Assembly (NCBI GenBank): GCA_029449245.1
Contig: JANATF010000003.1
Coordinates: 1,054,001-1,118,000, forward strand
Source: Mortierella alpina
Taxonomy: Eukaryota > Mortierellomycota > Mortierellomycetes > Mortierellales > Mortierellaceae
Length of the DNA stretch: 64,000 nucleotides
Reading direction: 5' to 3'
Below the pieces are notes generated by a model, which was not told the origin of the DNA, searched no databases, and worked only from the letters and a program-made list of their open reading frames with translations. The translations under genes and the position numbers were made by a program. Of this stretch, positions 21,989-33,463 are shown piece after piece (positions within the stretch are counted from its first letter, which is position 1; every line of letters starts with the position of its first letter).

Positions 21989-24900
21989 ATGGGGGTCGAC
22001 GGAGTGTTTCGCTATTTGGAGAGCAAAGGGATTCCCGGAGAGAGCGTGGAGGTACAAGATATCGAATCTACCATCCACATCGACATCCTATCGCTCCTGA
22101 GAGCCTACATCAGCTCCACAAGACGGTCCATTTTGCTTGGTATTCGGCGTAAGGACGCTCGCAGTCGCAACAGCCCCGAACGGTCCGAGGACGATATTCA
22201 GAATGAGTGCTCGCTTCAGCTATCCAGATGTGTCAGCGCCAAGCTGAAGCAGCTGGGCTTTCGTCCCGGTCATGCGGTGCTGCATTTTGACGGCGGCCCA
22301 AGCATCCAAAAGACGAAGGCCAGGGACAAGCGTGCGGAACAGACTGAGCAACAGACAAAGACGGTTCAACTGCAGGTCCTTCGGACTATGCTAACCATCC
22401 ACCTGCCGCCTCGACCTCGCCATGTGACTTTACCGAGCAATGCACTCGCAATCGCGCCACCACCTTCCCGAGACCCACCGAGCGATCCTGAGGATCTAGC
22501 CCCAATCCTGAATCGAGCTCGAAAGGAAAAGGTGATGCGGAACGCTGAGCGTTCCATGAGATCGTATCGAACGGCAGCTGTCATGGGAAAAGGTTTCTTG
22601 GGAAGTCTCATGGAGGATCTCTCGACCGAATGGGAAGTCCACCAATGTCCTGGAGAGGCTGACGTCTGCATACCCAGCACAGGCTGCGACGTTGTAGCTA
22701 CAAGCGATTCCGATTTCTTGTTCCATGGCGTTGACACGGTCCTCCGGCAAGACCCAAAAAATCGCACCAAATTCCTCTGCTACAACATGGACGACATCCT
22801 GTTCGAGTTGCACATGACATGGCCAATGTGGAGAGTGGCTGCAGTAGTATCAAATAATGATTACTCGGAGCACGTCCGTGGTCAGGGGTTTTCAACCAAT
22901 GTCGACGTCGTGCAGAATATCCGCGGCGCAGGCAAAAAATCGGAGGAGGCAATTCTTGCGAACTACTGTAGCACGGTGTCTAGAGCTCGTGGCATACAAA
23001 ATCTCACCCCTCAGCGATATCAGCACGCTGTCAGTATTTTCATTCGACTCGAGGAGGACATTCAAGAGACATCTGCCACCACAAGCAGACTGGATCAGGA
23101 ACTTGCTGATATGATACTGGACGTCGAGACCTTCAAGCGGTTACATCGGATGCAGTCTGCCTCAAGTCAACAGGTAAGATTATTAATTTTAATGACTCAA
23201 AGCGAGGCTCCCTGGTAATGGGTTTGCGATTGGTTTTTCAATCACTTACACAATCATCTGTCACCGTTATAGGCACCAAACCCTGCTGGAGAGGTCACAA
23301 AAGCGACCAGACGGCCCCATGAGAACTACATGAGCTCCAACAAGCTAAAGATCACAATGTACAGTATGCCAGAGGCGGGAGCTGTGCAGGACCAGGGAAC
23401 AAGTGCGTCAGCGGTCCCAAAGAAGAAGAAGACCAAGAAGAAGAGCACCAAACGAAAACGAAAGACTCTCTACAACCCGTCCTCGAGGAGAGCTAGGCAA
23501 GATACATCGGACTCGACGACCGGCAGGATTAGGATGTTACGACCGTCAACCATAGTTGATCAAGTCTTGTCCAATGCGTACTCCACCATCTCTCTTGACT
23601 GCGGCACATTGGGCGCTCAGGTCAGGGCTGGTCTCCGCCACAATGGGGTCGGTGACGAGGCGGAACGCGATGAACTTGCCAAAACGGTCGTGTCTTTGGT
23701 CCGGGAGCTGGTCTACGTTGGCAATGAGGCTATGAGATGCGCGCAACAAGCCCTTGCCTGTTATTTTGCGGAGGTGATCGCCGCCCATCCCACCCTAACA
23801 CCTGCGGATGTAAAGGCGAGGCGGGAAAAGTTCAGTGAGTTCTCGGGGTTCCGGAACAACACCTTCTTTACAAACCTTCTTCAGGACGTCTTTTGTTGGC
23901 ATGATCAGCGACATGTACGACCAGGTAGACCTCGAAATGACACCTCTGCCAACAGCTGCGTCAAGAGGATTCTCGAGGCATACGGACGCGCCTTGGATCG
24001 CGCTAGCAAGACTGTTCCCTATCTCAAACGCCGTCTCAGCCAAGGGCTGACTCGTTTTCTCCAACAGTGCGGCGTTCGCTTGGCCGACCAGTTCCAATGT
24101 CATTTCCTGAAACACACTGCGGAACTTGTGCAACGGCTCAAAGTTGAAAACCCACAATGGGTATCGGGAGAAGGCAGGGCGATCATTCGCACCATCGACA
24201 TTAAGAAAGGCACGTCAAGCGTACATGACCAGCTCTCCTTATTTTGGATTTTGAATTCACATCTGCCTGCTTCCAAACAGATGACGTTTTTGCCAGAGTC
24301 TGGCCTCACCGACTCTTTTGTGCACATAACCGAGAGGCATTTGATCGAGGCTCTCTATGCCAATCCGAGCATGCCACTGGACTTTGGAGAAAAAATGGAG
24401 GACGCCATGAACCACCTCACGGACCACCCTGGAGACCTCACGTACCGATTATTTTTCAGTCCACGACTCAAGTATCTCAGCAGTACTGTCCTCATGAGTC
24501 CTGACGAAGACTGTGCAGCTACAGCCGGTAAAGCGCTCTTAAGTCTGGGAGACGCGGACCAGAGGCGTTACCAAGCCTTGGCGCTCGAACTTGAAAACCC
24601 TACCCGGCATGTCGAATCAAGAGCGCTATTCAAGGCTTTTTTGAGCGAACATCTTCAAACCGCCAGTGAAAACAAAGAGTCGCTGGATCAAGGAGAGAAC
24701 ACCAGCAAATACGCCTTAACAGGCACAATTTGTACAAATGGGCATGAGCTGCAGGTGGTAGCATACGGTCTCACCAAGGAAAAGCCCCCTTCGACTCCGC
24801 CTCCGAACACTACTCGAGCCAAGCTACCGGACGCACGCGCAATCTTCACCTCCCAGGAGATCATCGAGGATCTGTTGCCGGACCCAGATTATGTGATTGT

Positions 24901-25837
24901 TGGGATCGACCCTGGAATATGCAGCACCGCGACGGCCACTGTCATAGACACCCGGACCCCTGGAATGCTCAAGAACGTGTCTGTGAGTCAAGGGTCTCAA
25001 AGGCACTGCACAAAGACGTATTTGAGTGGGTTGCAGAGAGCAAAGCGCGCGAAGACAATTGCAGTTCAGCTTCAGGAGGACGAGAACCCAAAAGCGCGAA
25101 ACATCGAGGAGCTCGAGAGCACCATTACCGCCGTCAGCTGCTCGGTTCCGATCAATGAATCCCAAGGCCCTTCGTGGATACTGCTGAGTCAGTCCCTGCT
25201 GGACCATGTCCAGTCGCTGATGCTTGTTCAAGAGCATTTGCGCAATTTTTATACCTCGCGCATGTTCAAGATTAAAGGCTATCACCGCAAGACAGCCATA
25301 AAGGCGACCTTGAACAGGGCCGTAGACCGGATAATCGGTGCGTCGGGGCTTACAGAGAAATGGGATCCGGACAAGGGGCCACGACCAATTTTCGTGGTTG
25401 GCGACGGTAATTTCGGCTCCAGCAAGGGACCTATACTCCACCAACAGTTTGTTGCTCACTTGAAGAAAAAGGTGTGTATTATGATCGTCAGGCAAGTACA
25501 TACTTCTGCTGTAGTTTCTCATGCTCAACCCTGTTTTGTGCTATAGGCCCAGGCACTGAATATGATCGTCGTTTGCGTTGACGAGTTCCGAACATCCAAA
25601 ATCTGCTGCCATTGTGAGTCTGTCTGTGATGAGCAAGGCCGTAGCCTCAAGTGCCCTGGCTGTGGATTTCAGAGAGACAGAGACCACAACGCCGCCACGA
25701 ACATGGCCCGGGCTGTTCTCATGCTCCTCAGAGAGGGACGCTGGCCTGACGTCCTCTGCAGAGATTATGACCTGGAGTCCGGCTTCATCTCACAACCACA
25801 AACACATTCCCAAGCGCCACGTGGAGTGGCTGCATAG
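21989..25837 (+). CDS. XPG/FEN1-type flap nuclease fused to a Fanzor nuclease (gene C)
   Basis: Exons 21989-23173, 23273-25471 and 25547-25837, all phase 0, give 1224 residues. Residues 1-395 form an XPG/FEN1-like PIN nuclease that starts MGVDGVFRYLESKG. Its acidic residues line up with those of FEN1: D32, D101 (HFDGGPSIQKTK), E223 and D225 (GEAD), D240 and D242 (SDSDF) and D291 (NNDY). A Lys/Arg-rich linker (about 435-470) and a helical region follow. The Fanzor part has RuvC-I VGIDPG (D941), VGDGNFG, then VDEFRTSK (E1141), a zinc ribbon (CCHC ... CPGC) and RDRDHNAATNM (D1174). Both catalytic sets look intact. The junction intron (23174-23272) has GTAAGA and TAG ends. The Fanzor family is RNA-guided; what the flap-nuclease half adds is unknown. 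Confidence 0.88.
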
Positions 25838-25981
25838 TCTTTCTGACAGTATTGGCAAGGTAAGTCGGAAAACTCCCGTACCGAGTAAAGGAATGAAATA
25901 TGCACTTGGGGAGAGATTATTAATAATCCTAATTTTCTTAATTGAGTAGACCCAATAAACTCCTCAAACCATGAGCAGTTA

Positions 25982-26010
25982 AGCGCAGACCTCATAAGAG
26001 GCTCTGCGCT
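25982..26010 (+). other. Strong stem-loop downstream of gene C
   Basis: AGCGCAGA-CCTC-ATAA-GAGG-C-TCTGCGCT forms a 12-bp stem with one bulged C and an ATAA loop, 144 bp past the gene C stop. It may lie in the 3' UTR or in a guide RNA. Guide RNAs of Fanzor/TnpB genes usually lie at or just after the 3' end of the ORF. Confidence 0.6.
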
Positions 26011-26421
26011 GTAGTCCGTAGTACATGTGATTGCACGCCACGAGCTATGCTAGACTTCCAATTCGGATCAAACTTTGACGGTCAAAAAAAAATTATAACC
26101 CATCCTTGACCATTGCCTTGCTTTCGCTCCAGACTCTGACCCCACCAACCAGCCAACTACGCCCACTCTTACATCAGCACGAGCCACTGCGACTACCAGG
26201 ACTGTCGGCGGTTCATGGCAGTATGGGCTACATCGGTAGGGTATGTTGGGCAGTACGACAGAGTCTGCAGAAAGGGAGGACTGCGTTCCGTTTTGACGCC
26301 AGCAAGACTCGACCGCAGCTCGCGCTCTAAAAAATCACATCTCACACACATCTCACACCTTCACATTGACACTTCCACATCAACACTTTCACATCACTTT
26401 CACATCACCAGATCCTCCGCA
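26011..26421. promoter_or_regulatory. Upstream region of the SUFU-like gene
   Basis: No gene seen. The last 80 bp are a CA/CT-rich leader of repeated TCACAT-type units ending at the ATG. An in-frame upstream ATG at 26215 would prepend low-complexity, basic sequence and is not preferred. Confidence 0.5.
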
Positions 26422-27933
26422 ATGTCCTTTTTGCCGCCCGACCCAAATGTCTTCTATCCCATCCCGCCGGGCCAGCTGCCGCCGGGGTTCATCCCACCAC
26501 CTCCAGGCACAGCAGTCCGGGGGATCCCCATTGTCGTCCCCCTGGGTCTCGAGATGCTCATCTCGCCCGAAGGATTCCCTGTCTTTGTCCCTGAACGAAC
26601 CGTCGCGCCGCCGCCACCCTACGTGCCCACCACCCCCCTAACCAACAACACCAGCCCTGCACTTTCGCAGCATCCGAACCACCAGCAGCAGTACCCGCAG
26701 TCCACACCCACACCTTCCAGGCACAATACCCTCTCCTCACACCACTCCAGCAGCAGCCCCTTCTCGGCCCCACCTCCCGTGCCCTCAGTGCCACCCATGT
26801 CTATCTCACAGGGTCTCCCGACGCAGATGCCCATGCCCGAGCCCATTCACCAGCAGCAGCAACAGTTCCAGAGACCAGCAGGACCACCACCAGCACCACC
26901 ACCCACCTCCTCAGCTCAAGCACAAGCAGCTGCAGCAGCCTTACCAGGAGGACTCACCTTTGCCAGTATTATCACCTCCTTCCGAACCTCGTCCGAAAGC
27001 GTCTCCGCGTGGACGTTTTACTCCCTGGGCCTAGTCCAGCACCCAGGCCAAAAGGAGATCGCTATCACGCTTCGTCAACGGTCCGGGAACTATACTCTCG
27101 AAGCCATCCAGCCCCTCATGTATCAACTCTATCACCAAATGAACGCCCACATCCAGTCCTCTGGACGACCCATCTCCGCAGGAGATGTCTTTCCCTGCCA
27201 ACTAAACACACCGGGCCGTGGCCCCTTGGACGTGGCCATCCTCTTGATCCACGCCCCACCCGAATGCAAGTCCACCCTCGAGAACAAGGACGTCCTCTAT
27301 GGTCTCATCGCCACTCTCGAGGAAATGGCTGTCTTTTCCAAATACGGCGCCGCCCGCTGCCTCACCAACATGGGCAACGATCTCGAAACCTGGCCTGTCC
27401 CACTGTGGTCAGACTGGTCCCGCCCTTCCCTCGTCACCCTCCAAGACTTTTCTGGCTCCCTAACAGAACGCGTCCCAGTTCTGATGACTAGAAATATTGT
27501 TGCCACACTCGATACCCTCTCCCATCGACTGACTCTCGTGGTCTCGGCCAGTGCCTTGGACCTCATCCAGGCCGACCTGAGAAGGTTCCCACCAGCACAA
27601 CCCGGTGTGATCAGTGATCTGGCGAGGTGCACCTTCTTGCTGGATGTCGATGCTGGCGCACAGGCCTACCTCACCTGGAGGACTGGACAAGCTGGACCAG
27701 CCATCTTTAATGCAAGACCCAACCCGACCAGTTTTCACGGATGTTGGATGTCCTTTAGTGGCATCGGTCCTACACAGGAAGCCACCGTCGCGGAGGGAAT
27801 CGCAGCCGTTGAGGATGGCATCGAATTGAAGATGCGAGCCGTCACCTGGGAGAGGTTGTACCAAGCACTCATCTCAAAAACCCCAGCAACTGTCCCTGTA
27901 GGTTCCGAGACCATACAGCTGAGCTATGCGTAA
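26422..27933 (+). CDS. Pro/Gln-rich protein with a possible SUFU-like domain
   Basis: A 503-residue single-exon protein. Residues 1 to about 175 are Pro/Ser/Gln-rich and disordered (MSFLPPDPNVFYPIPPG..., several QQQ runs). The remaining ~330 residues are ordered. One part (AWTFYSLGL ... EIAITLRQ ... SAGDVFPCQLN ... LDVAILLIHAPPE) resembles the pattern of suppressor-of-fused-like domains: Y-S-x-G-L, an E-x-x-x-x-L strand, a helical spacer, then G-D. The match is by eye and weak, and no catalytic motif is seen. The gene lies just outside the Fanzor island and looks like an undisturbed host gene. Confidence 0.7.
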   Translation: MSFLPPDPNVFYPIPPGQLPPGFIPPPPGTAVRGIPIVVPLGLEMLISPEGFPVFVPERTVAPPPPYVPTTPLTNNTSPALSQHPNHQQQYPQSTPTPSRHNTLSSHHSSSSPFSAPPPVPSVPPMSISQGLPTQMPMPEPIHQQQQQFQRPAGPPPAPPPTSSAQAQAAAAALPGGLTFASIITSFRTSSESVSAWTFYSLGLVQHPGQKEIAITLRQRSGNYTLEAIQPLMYQLYHQMNAHIQSSGRPISAGDVFPCQLNTPGRGPLDVAILLIHAPPECKSTLENKDVLYGLIATLEEMAVFSKYGAARCLTNMGNDLETWPVPLWSDWSRPSLVTLQDFSGSLTERVPVLMTRNIVATLDTLSHRLTLVVSASALDLIQADLRRFPPAQPGVISDLARCTFLLDVDAGAQAYLTWRTGQAGPAIFNARPNPTSFHGCWMSFSGIGPTQEATVAEGIAAVEDGIELKMRAVTWERLYQALISKTPATVPVGSETIQLSYA

Positions 27934-28160
27934 AATTACAACGAGCAGATCATCTGCTTTTGCAGAAACCCCCACGGCTTTGTAACTGTCAAAAATATTC
28001 ATAGAATGCAAAAGGGAGAGGATCAAAAAGTACTTTACATGTGTTGCTGCTATTATTATTGTCATAATGATACTGGTGGTTAGGGTGAGGATTGTACCCT
28101 TGAACACTACCCTCAAGGTAGCTTAGCGCACGTCTGTTCACGGCTGATCTCCTCCCTAAT

Positions 28161-31100
28161 TTAGCGATGGTGGTGCAGGGAGCCAATATCATGCTTGCCA
28201 TCGCAGCACTGTCGCACATGCTCTGGCAGCTCGCCATCGTCATCGTCGTCATCCAAGTCCCCATCATCATACTCGCCCTCCGTGCCCGCATGCTGGTGGT
28301 AATCGTCCTCGTATCCGCGCTGATGATGGTGCAGCTTTGACCTTGGGCTGGTGCTGTTGTTTGTGCCAAGTGATGAGGTCGCCTGGCGAGTCATGATAGG
28401 CCCTCCGTTCATTGTCCCATACCCCCCTACTGCACCCTGCGCGTTGACCATATGGCTTGGATAGCCCACCACAGATGTCACGCCACTGCCTGCTCCGCCA
28501 GGAATTTGCTGCAAAGCGGAGGACACTCCAGAGTTCAGAGCCGGTCCCGATGCAGACGCTGGTCCGCTGCCGCTATATCCTTTGGGAGATGCTCCTGGCG
28601 AGTTTTCTCTCGACCGCCCAAACATGTTCTGCAGTCGGTTGAAGGAACCCTTCTTACGGACAGTCTTATCGTTCCTGATGGTCAACAATGTGTCGGAAGT
28701 CACGCCACGGGTCGCTTGAACCTCGGACCAAGTCTGGTTGTCGGAAGGAATGTCGGCGCCGGGTGTCGTTGGGCGTGATAGCAGATATGCAAGGGACTAG
28801 CAATATAATATCATAAAAAAGACCATCAGTCGCAGGCATCACATAACAATGAATCAAGCAAATATGTTAGAAAAGCTAATATTTTTTACCTGGTACCAAA
28901 GCTCGTGCTTCTGGCGGGTTGGGGCCGTAAGCTTGAGGTTGCGGCTCGATGTCTGGACGAGCAGGCTGACATTGGGTAGGTCAGAGTTACTGGAGGCATT
29001 CTCGTCCGTGATCTGGAAAACGGCTACAATGAGAGCGCTCTTAGCGCGCTGCTCGCGTGATCCATCTGCAGCGGGATTATTCAAACTCCAGTACATAGTT
29101 TTGGTATAGGGATGGACCCAAAAGTATCTCTTGTGACGCTTCTCGCTAATCACACTCGCCATCGGCCGACGGGTATACTTCCACAGATAATCTCCAATCA
29201 TGGTCTGCGTGATCACCTGGATCATGGTCGGGTCCGTAGCCGTGTTGTTGCCGTCATAGTTGGAGCCGATCGAAAGACGGCGGCCATTGTTGGCTCCGCC
29301 ATAGTCGGTCGACATGCTCGAAATCGAGCCATTGGGCGAGGGTCGGTAGTCACGATGGCGTCCGATGCTGACTCCAGAAGAGTCAGTGATATGCTGGTAC
29401 TGCGGCTGTTGGCTCTGGGGAATGTGCACCTGGCTCGAAGATGAGCTGAATGTGTAAGCCGTGCGCGTCGTGCTTGAGATGACAGCTGCGCCAGTTGGCA
29501 TAGGGGGTCGAGTGTGCGAGGACTGAGGTGGCGACGAGCTGACATAACGCTTCTCGGACCTGATAGATGCGGTTCGTGGAGGGTAAGCGATAGGCGCTGC
29601 TCCCTGGAAACCAAGGTTGTGACCAGAGTAGGCACGGTTGTGAAGGGTACTGCCATTCGTCTCCCTTGCACCGTTAGTCTTCTCTCCCTGCTGGCTGCTC
29701 GTCGCTGCTTCGTTCAGTGACAAGGCATCCAGGTCAGAAGCCATGCTGGCGCGAGCTGCTGCCCGTGCGAGAAGCGTCGTTGGCGGTCCAACCGAGGGAC
29801 GTCCAGGGGAAACCACTTCGGCGGCGCTGTTCTCCTGATCCTCTTGCTCATGATGTCCAGTCTCATTAGAGGAGTTCTGAATGCGATGATCCGACGCGAC
29901 GGCCAGAACATTACCGTCCTCGTCGTAGACAGGTTCGATGCGGCCAGTTGCCATACTGGCTCCGTCAGCATCTCCAAAGGCCGACCCGAAGGATACCCTA
30001 AACTCGTGAGCCTCTGGCGAGGCGATTGTCAGAGGATGCGTCTGGACAAGACCCTTGGGTAGTGCAGGCACGGGAGGGACAGCTTGAGAAGGAGACTCGG
30101 GTATGCTCTGGCTCATGTCGCACGTGTGACGCCTCTCATCGTCAAGAGGGATATCCGAGTGCATAAAGCGTGGTACCGGCTCGGACGTCTCTAGCTCGAG
30201 GTCCTTGAGGACCTTGGCCTCATCAGGATGCATACTCTCGCTCACGGCATGGGGTTCAACAAAAGCGGGCTCTGCAGCCTTCACCTGGGCAATATCCTGG
30301 ACCTGATCCAGAATTTCTGGGATGCGAACAGAGGCAACTTCCAGGCCTGCTACTGTAGGAGTGGCGATTGACGGGGAGTCAGTGCCAGTGGAGAGTGCAT
30401 TCTCCGCACCTGGCTTGCCCGTGACTATATCTGAGAGGTGTCCATTACGCTGCGTGGTGGCCACTGACTTTCTCTTCTCAGAGTGCTGTGCGAATGTGGG
30501 CAGGTCATCAGTGGTCGAGGTGGCATGGTCGACAATTGCGGCGCTGTCAGTGTTGGTGGCATGATCGGTCGAGCCCTTCGTCTCGGTGTTGGTGGCGCTA
30601 TCAGCAGAGAACTTGATCTCGGTATTGGTGGCGATATCAGCAGAGCTCTTGATCTCGGTGTTGGTGGCATTGTCAACCAAGCTCTTGAGCTCGGTGCTGG
30701 TCGCTCCATCGACTGTTGTCAATGTATCAGTGTTGGTGGCAATGGTACCTGTGGCGATTTCAGCATTCTCAGAAGCAACTGGTGATGCTGATGGAGTTGC
30801 AGCTGCAACAGCTGCAATAGCTGCGACGGATGCAGCAGGGGCAAATCCAGGGATGGTGTGGATCCAGCTTTCAATTGGCTCTGTCATCACCTCTTGGTCC
30901 TTGTACTCCACCACAGGCTTGACTTCCAGCGCGGACTGGGCTTCCTCCGTGGGCTGGATTTCCAACACGGGCATGGCTTCCACCGTGGGCATGGCTTCCT
31001 CCGAGGGCTGGACTTCCTCCGAGGGCTGGACTTCCTCCGAGGGCTGGACTTCCAACACGGGCATGGCTTCCTCCGTGGAGGACTTTGCTTGAGCCAGCTC

Positions 31101-33463
31101 GGCAAAGAGCCCACCCAAGTGTTTAGGGGAGGCAGGCCGCATGGGAGGCAAGCCTCCACTTAGTGCATTCTCCTTTCTGCCGTCATGGATCTCCTCAATG
31201 GACCCGAGAGTATCAGCCTCGCTATGATCCGACACGTGGCCAGCACTGCGCAGAGAAGGCTGAGAATAGATGGCTTCGCTGACGACAGGAGTGGTGTCAA
31301 CAACGGCCATGGTTCCTTCCAATCGAAGGGTTTCGATGGTCTCCTCGCGGTCGGCCAGCATCTTCGCCAGTTCTTCTTTCTCGCTCAGGAGCTCCTCCTT
31401 TGCGCTGATCAACTGTTGCTTCTCGGAGATTTCCTTGCTGAGTTTGGCCTGCAGTTCACTAATGATTGATTGCTGATGCGCAAACGACGTCTCGCGGGCC
31501 AGGGAAGCTGTCTTGGGCTCGTTTGCGGCCGATGCTACAGGGGCAGGGGCAACTTCTTCGTTGTTGAGCAACCGAGGTGGTGCCTGAATCAAAATCGGAG
31601 CCTCAACCGGGCTCTCGAGTTCCAGGTCCTCGCTGTCTTGAGCAGCAGCGATAGCCTCCAGAGTCGCCTTTTTGGCTAGCTTCTGCTGTTGCTGTGCAAC
31701 AGTTGCGTTCAGCTCCTCCATCTTTTTCAGGAGGTCCGACTTTTCACGTTGGATTCCGGCTGTGTGCTTGCGCATGGTAACCATATCCTGTTCGTGCCTG
31801 GATTTCGTGAGCTCGAGCTGACCAGCAGTCCGTTCTTCCTTGTCCTTGAGCTGCTCCACCTGCTCCGATGCTACAGCCAAAGCCTTCTGAACCTTTGTCG
31901 TTTCATGCTGCGCCCTCGAAAGCTGTGCCTGCAACTCGGTGTTCTGAGAACGGAGCTCCTGGTTCATCAGCTCCAAATTCCACTGGTCTTCCTTCAGGCG
32001 CTCTATCAAGACATGCGCGTAGTCAACAACGGTTTAGTGTTAGTAATTGCTGACAGGTAGCCCACTTTTTTTTTTTTACTTGTAAACACATATCATACCA
32101 TCGCTCTCCTCCCGCATGCGTCTCTGCTTGTTGAGAGCATCGATGATACGCTCCTGCTCCGTGATCTTGGTGTCATATTCCTGATTGAGCTTTTCCTTCA
32201 TCTCGGCCTGGGAAGTCCAGTACCGGACTTGGTTGAGCAGCTCCTCTTGGATCTGAACCGGAAATGCAGCATCGTTGATGGAAGGAGTCGAGGGCACGAC
32301 GACCTTGTGCCGGCGGGGTTTGGATATGGTTTGAGCCGGAAGCGCGCTTGAGGGGAGTGCACTTGGCCCAAGGACACTTGATCCCGAGCGTGCCATTCCG
32401 TCATTCTGAGGTGGTTGGATCTCTATCGAAGGCTAAATGAATCAGACTTTGAGTCAGTAACAGGTAGAACGTTCACAACAAGTCTCAATGGCCATTCCAC
32501 ACAACGAAGGCTCGCGAGAGTGAGACAAGACGCCAGTGTCACTCTGTTCCAGCGTCATGGGCCGACAAGTTCAACGCAACCACTCATCGCTATAACATCT
32601 GCTTTCTCGTCTTTTTTCTAAGAACAAGAGCAACCATCAATGGAAAAAAGAGCGCTAGCTTGAAGTTTGTTGAGTGAAGGTAGAGGTGGGGGGCCAGGAA
32701 TAGATGACGATCGTATAAAATAATAAACAGAGAGCTCTGGAATGGACTGGGAAGAATAATGAAGCAATTAACATTTCACTGCATGTGAGCACTTTTCTTT
32801 CTCTGTATACTTTGTTGGCCTCTCGCTCTTCCTTGCTTTTTTTCGTTTGCTGACACGCTTAACAAAGGATATATGACGCCGAGTCGGACAGATTGCAGAT
32901 GATAGATGATAGATAGGATAGATAGGCATATGACTGGTAAGAGTTGCAGGGGTGTGGGGGTGTGTGCGTGTGATAAAGGAGTGCACGAAGGAAAACAGGG
33001 GTTTTTGTAGGTCAACCACACAAGAGTGCAGGAGAGAGAGCCGTCGTTCTTTTTTTTTGCGGTTGCTTACCAGTTGAGCATCAATGAGTCCTTTGAGGCC
33101 AAGGATACCGTTCTGACCTTCCTGAAACTCTTTGTCTATGAGAGCCAGCTGTTCACGTAATGACTCGGGCAAGGTCTGCTGTGCCAGAGGTTCTGAGCCG
33201 GATGCGGAATCAGCATCGGACCCAATATGCTGTCGGTGTGTTGGAGACTCGAGGTCCTTGAGTTCTTGGAGCTGATCGAAGCAGCTCTTGAGGTCTTCCT
33301 GACGCTTCACGAACAGGAGACCGATGGTCTGGGTCAGCTGGAGATCATTGTGGATGTCGACGAGACGCGCCTCGAGTTGGGCCTTGACCTGGGCTACTGT
33401 CTGAAGGCTGGCCAGGGAGGTCGGCTGCGGTGCGTGTTGATACAGCTCCGATTCCGACATCAT
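28161..33463 (-). CDS. Num1/ApsA/Mcp5-type cortical anchor with C-terminal PH domain
   Basis: Exons, 5' to 3': 33463-33071, 32432-32099, 32002-28890, 28796-28161; phases agree and give 1491 residues. Residues ~1-420 are coiled coil with heptad-like Gln/Glu/Lys helices. The middle is disordered and acidic, with short repeats (EVQPSE units; ATNTE units near 30540-30700). A PH domain lies at about 1167-1295, split by the last intron, with IGDYLWKY, KRYFWVHPYTKTMYWS, QVKNISF-type and SLAYLLSRP segments. This is the Mcp5-type PH domain, which binds phosphoinositides at the cell cortex in fungal Num1/ApsA proteins. Those proteins anchor dynein and mitochondria for nuclear positioning. The role here is inferred from the domain. 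Confidence 0.85.

Noticed and set aside
22366-22813. Minus-strand open frames inside gene C
   Set aside because: Shadows of the XPG-like exon, with no motif of their own.
21280-26100. Terminal inverted repeats around the XPG-Fanzor gene C
   Set aside because: Scanned both flanks by eye; only loose A/T-rich similarity (near 21310 and 25920), not enough to call element ends.
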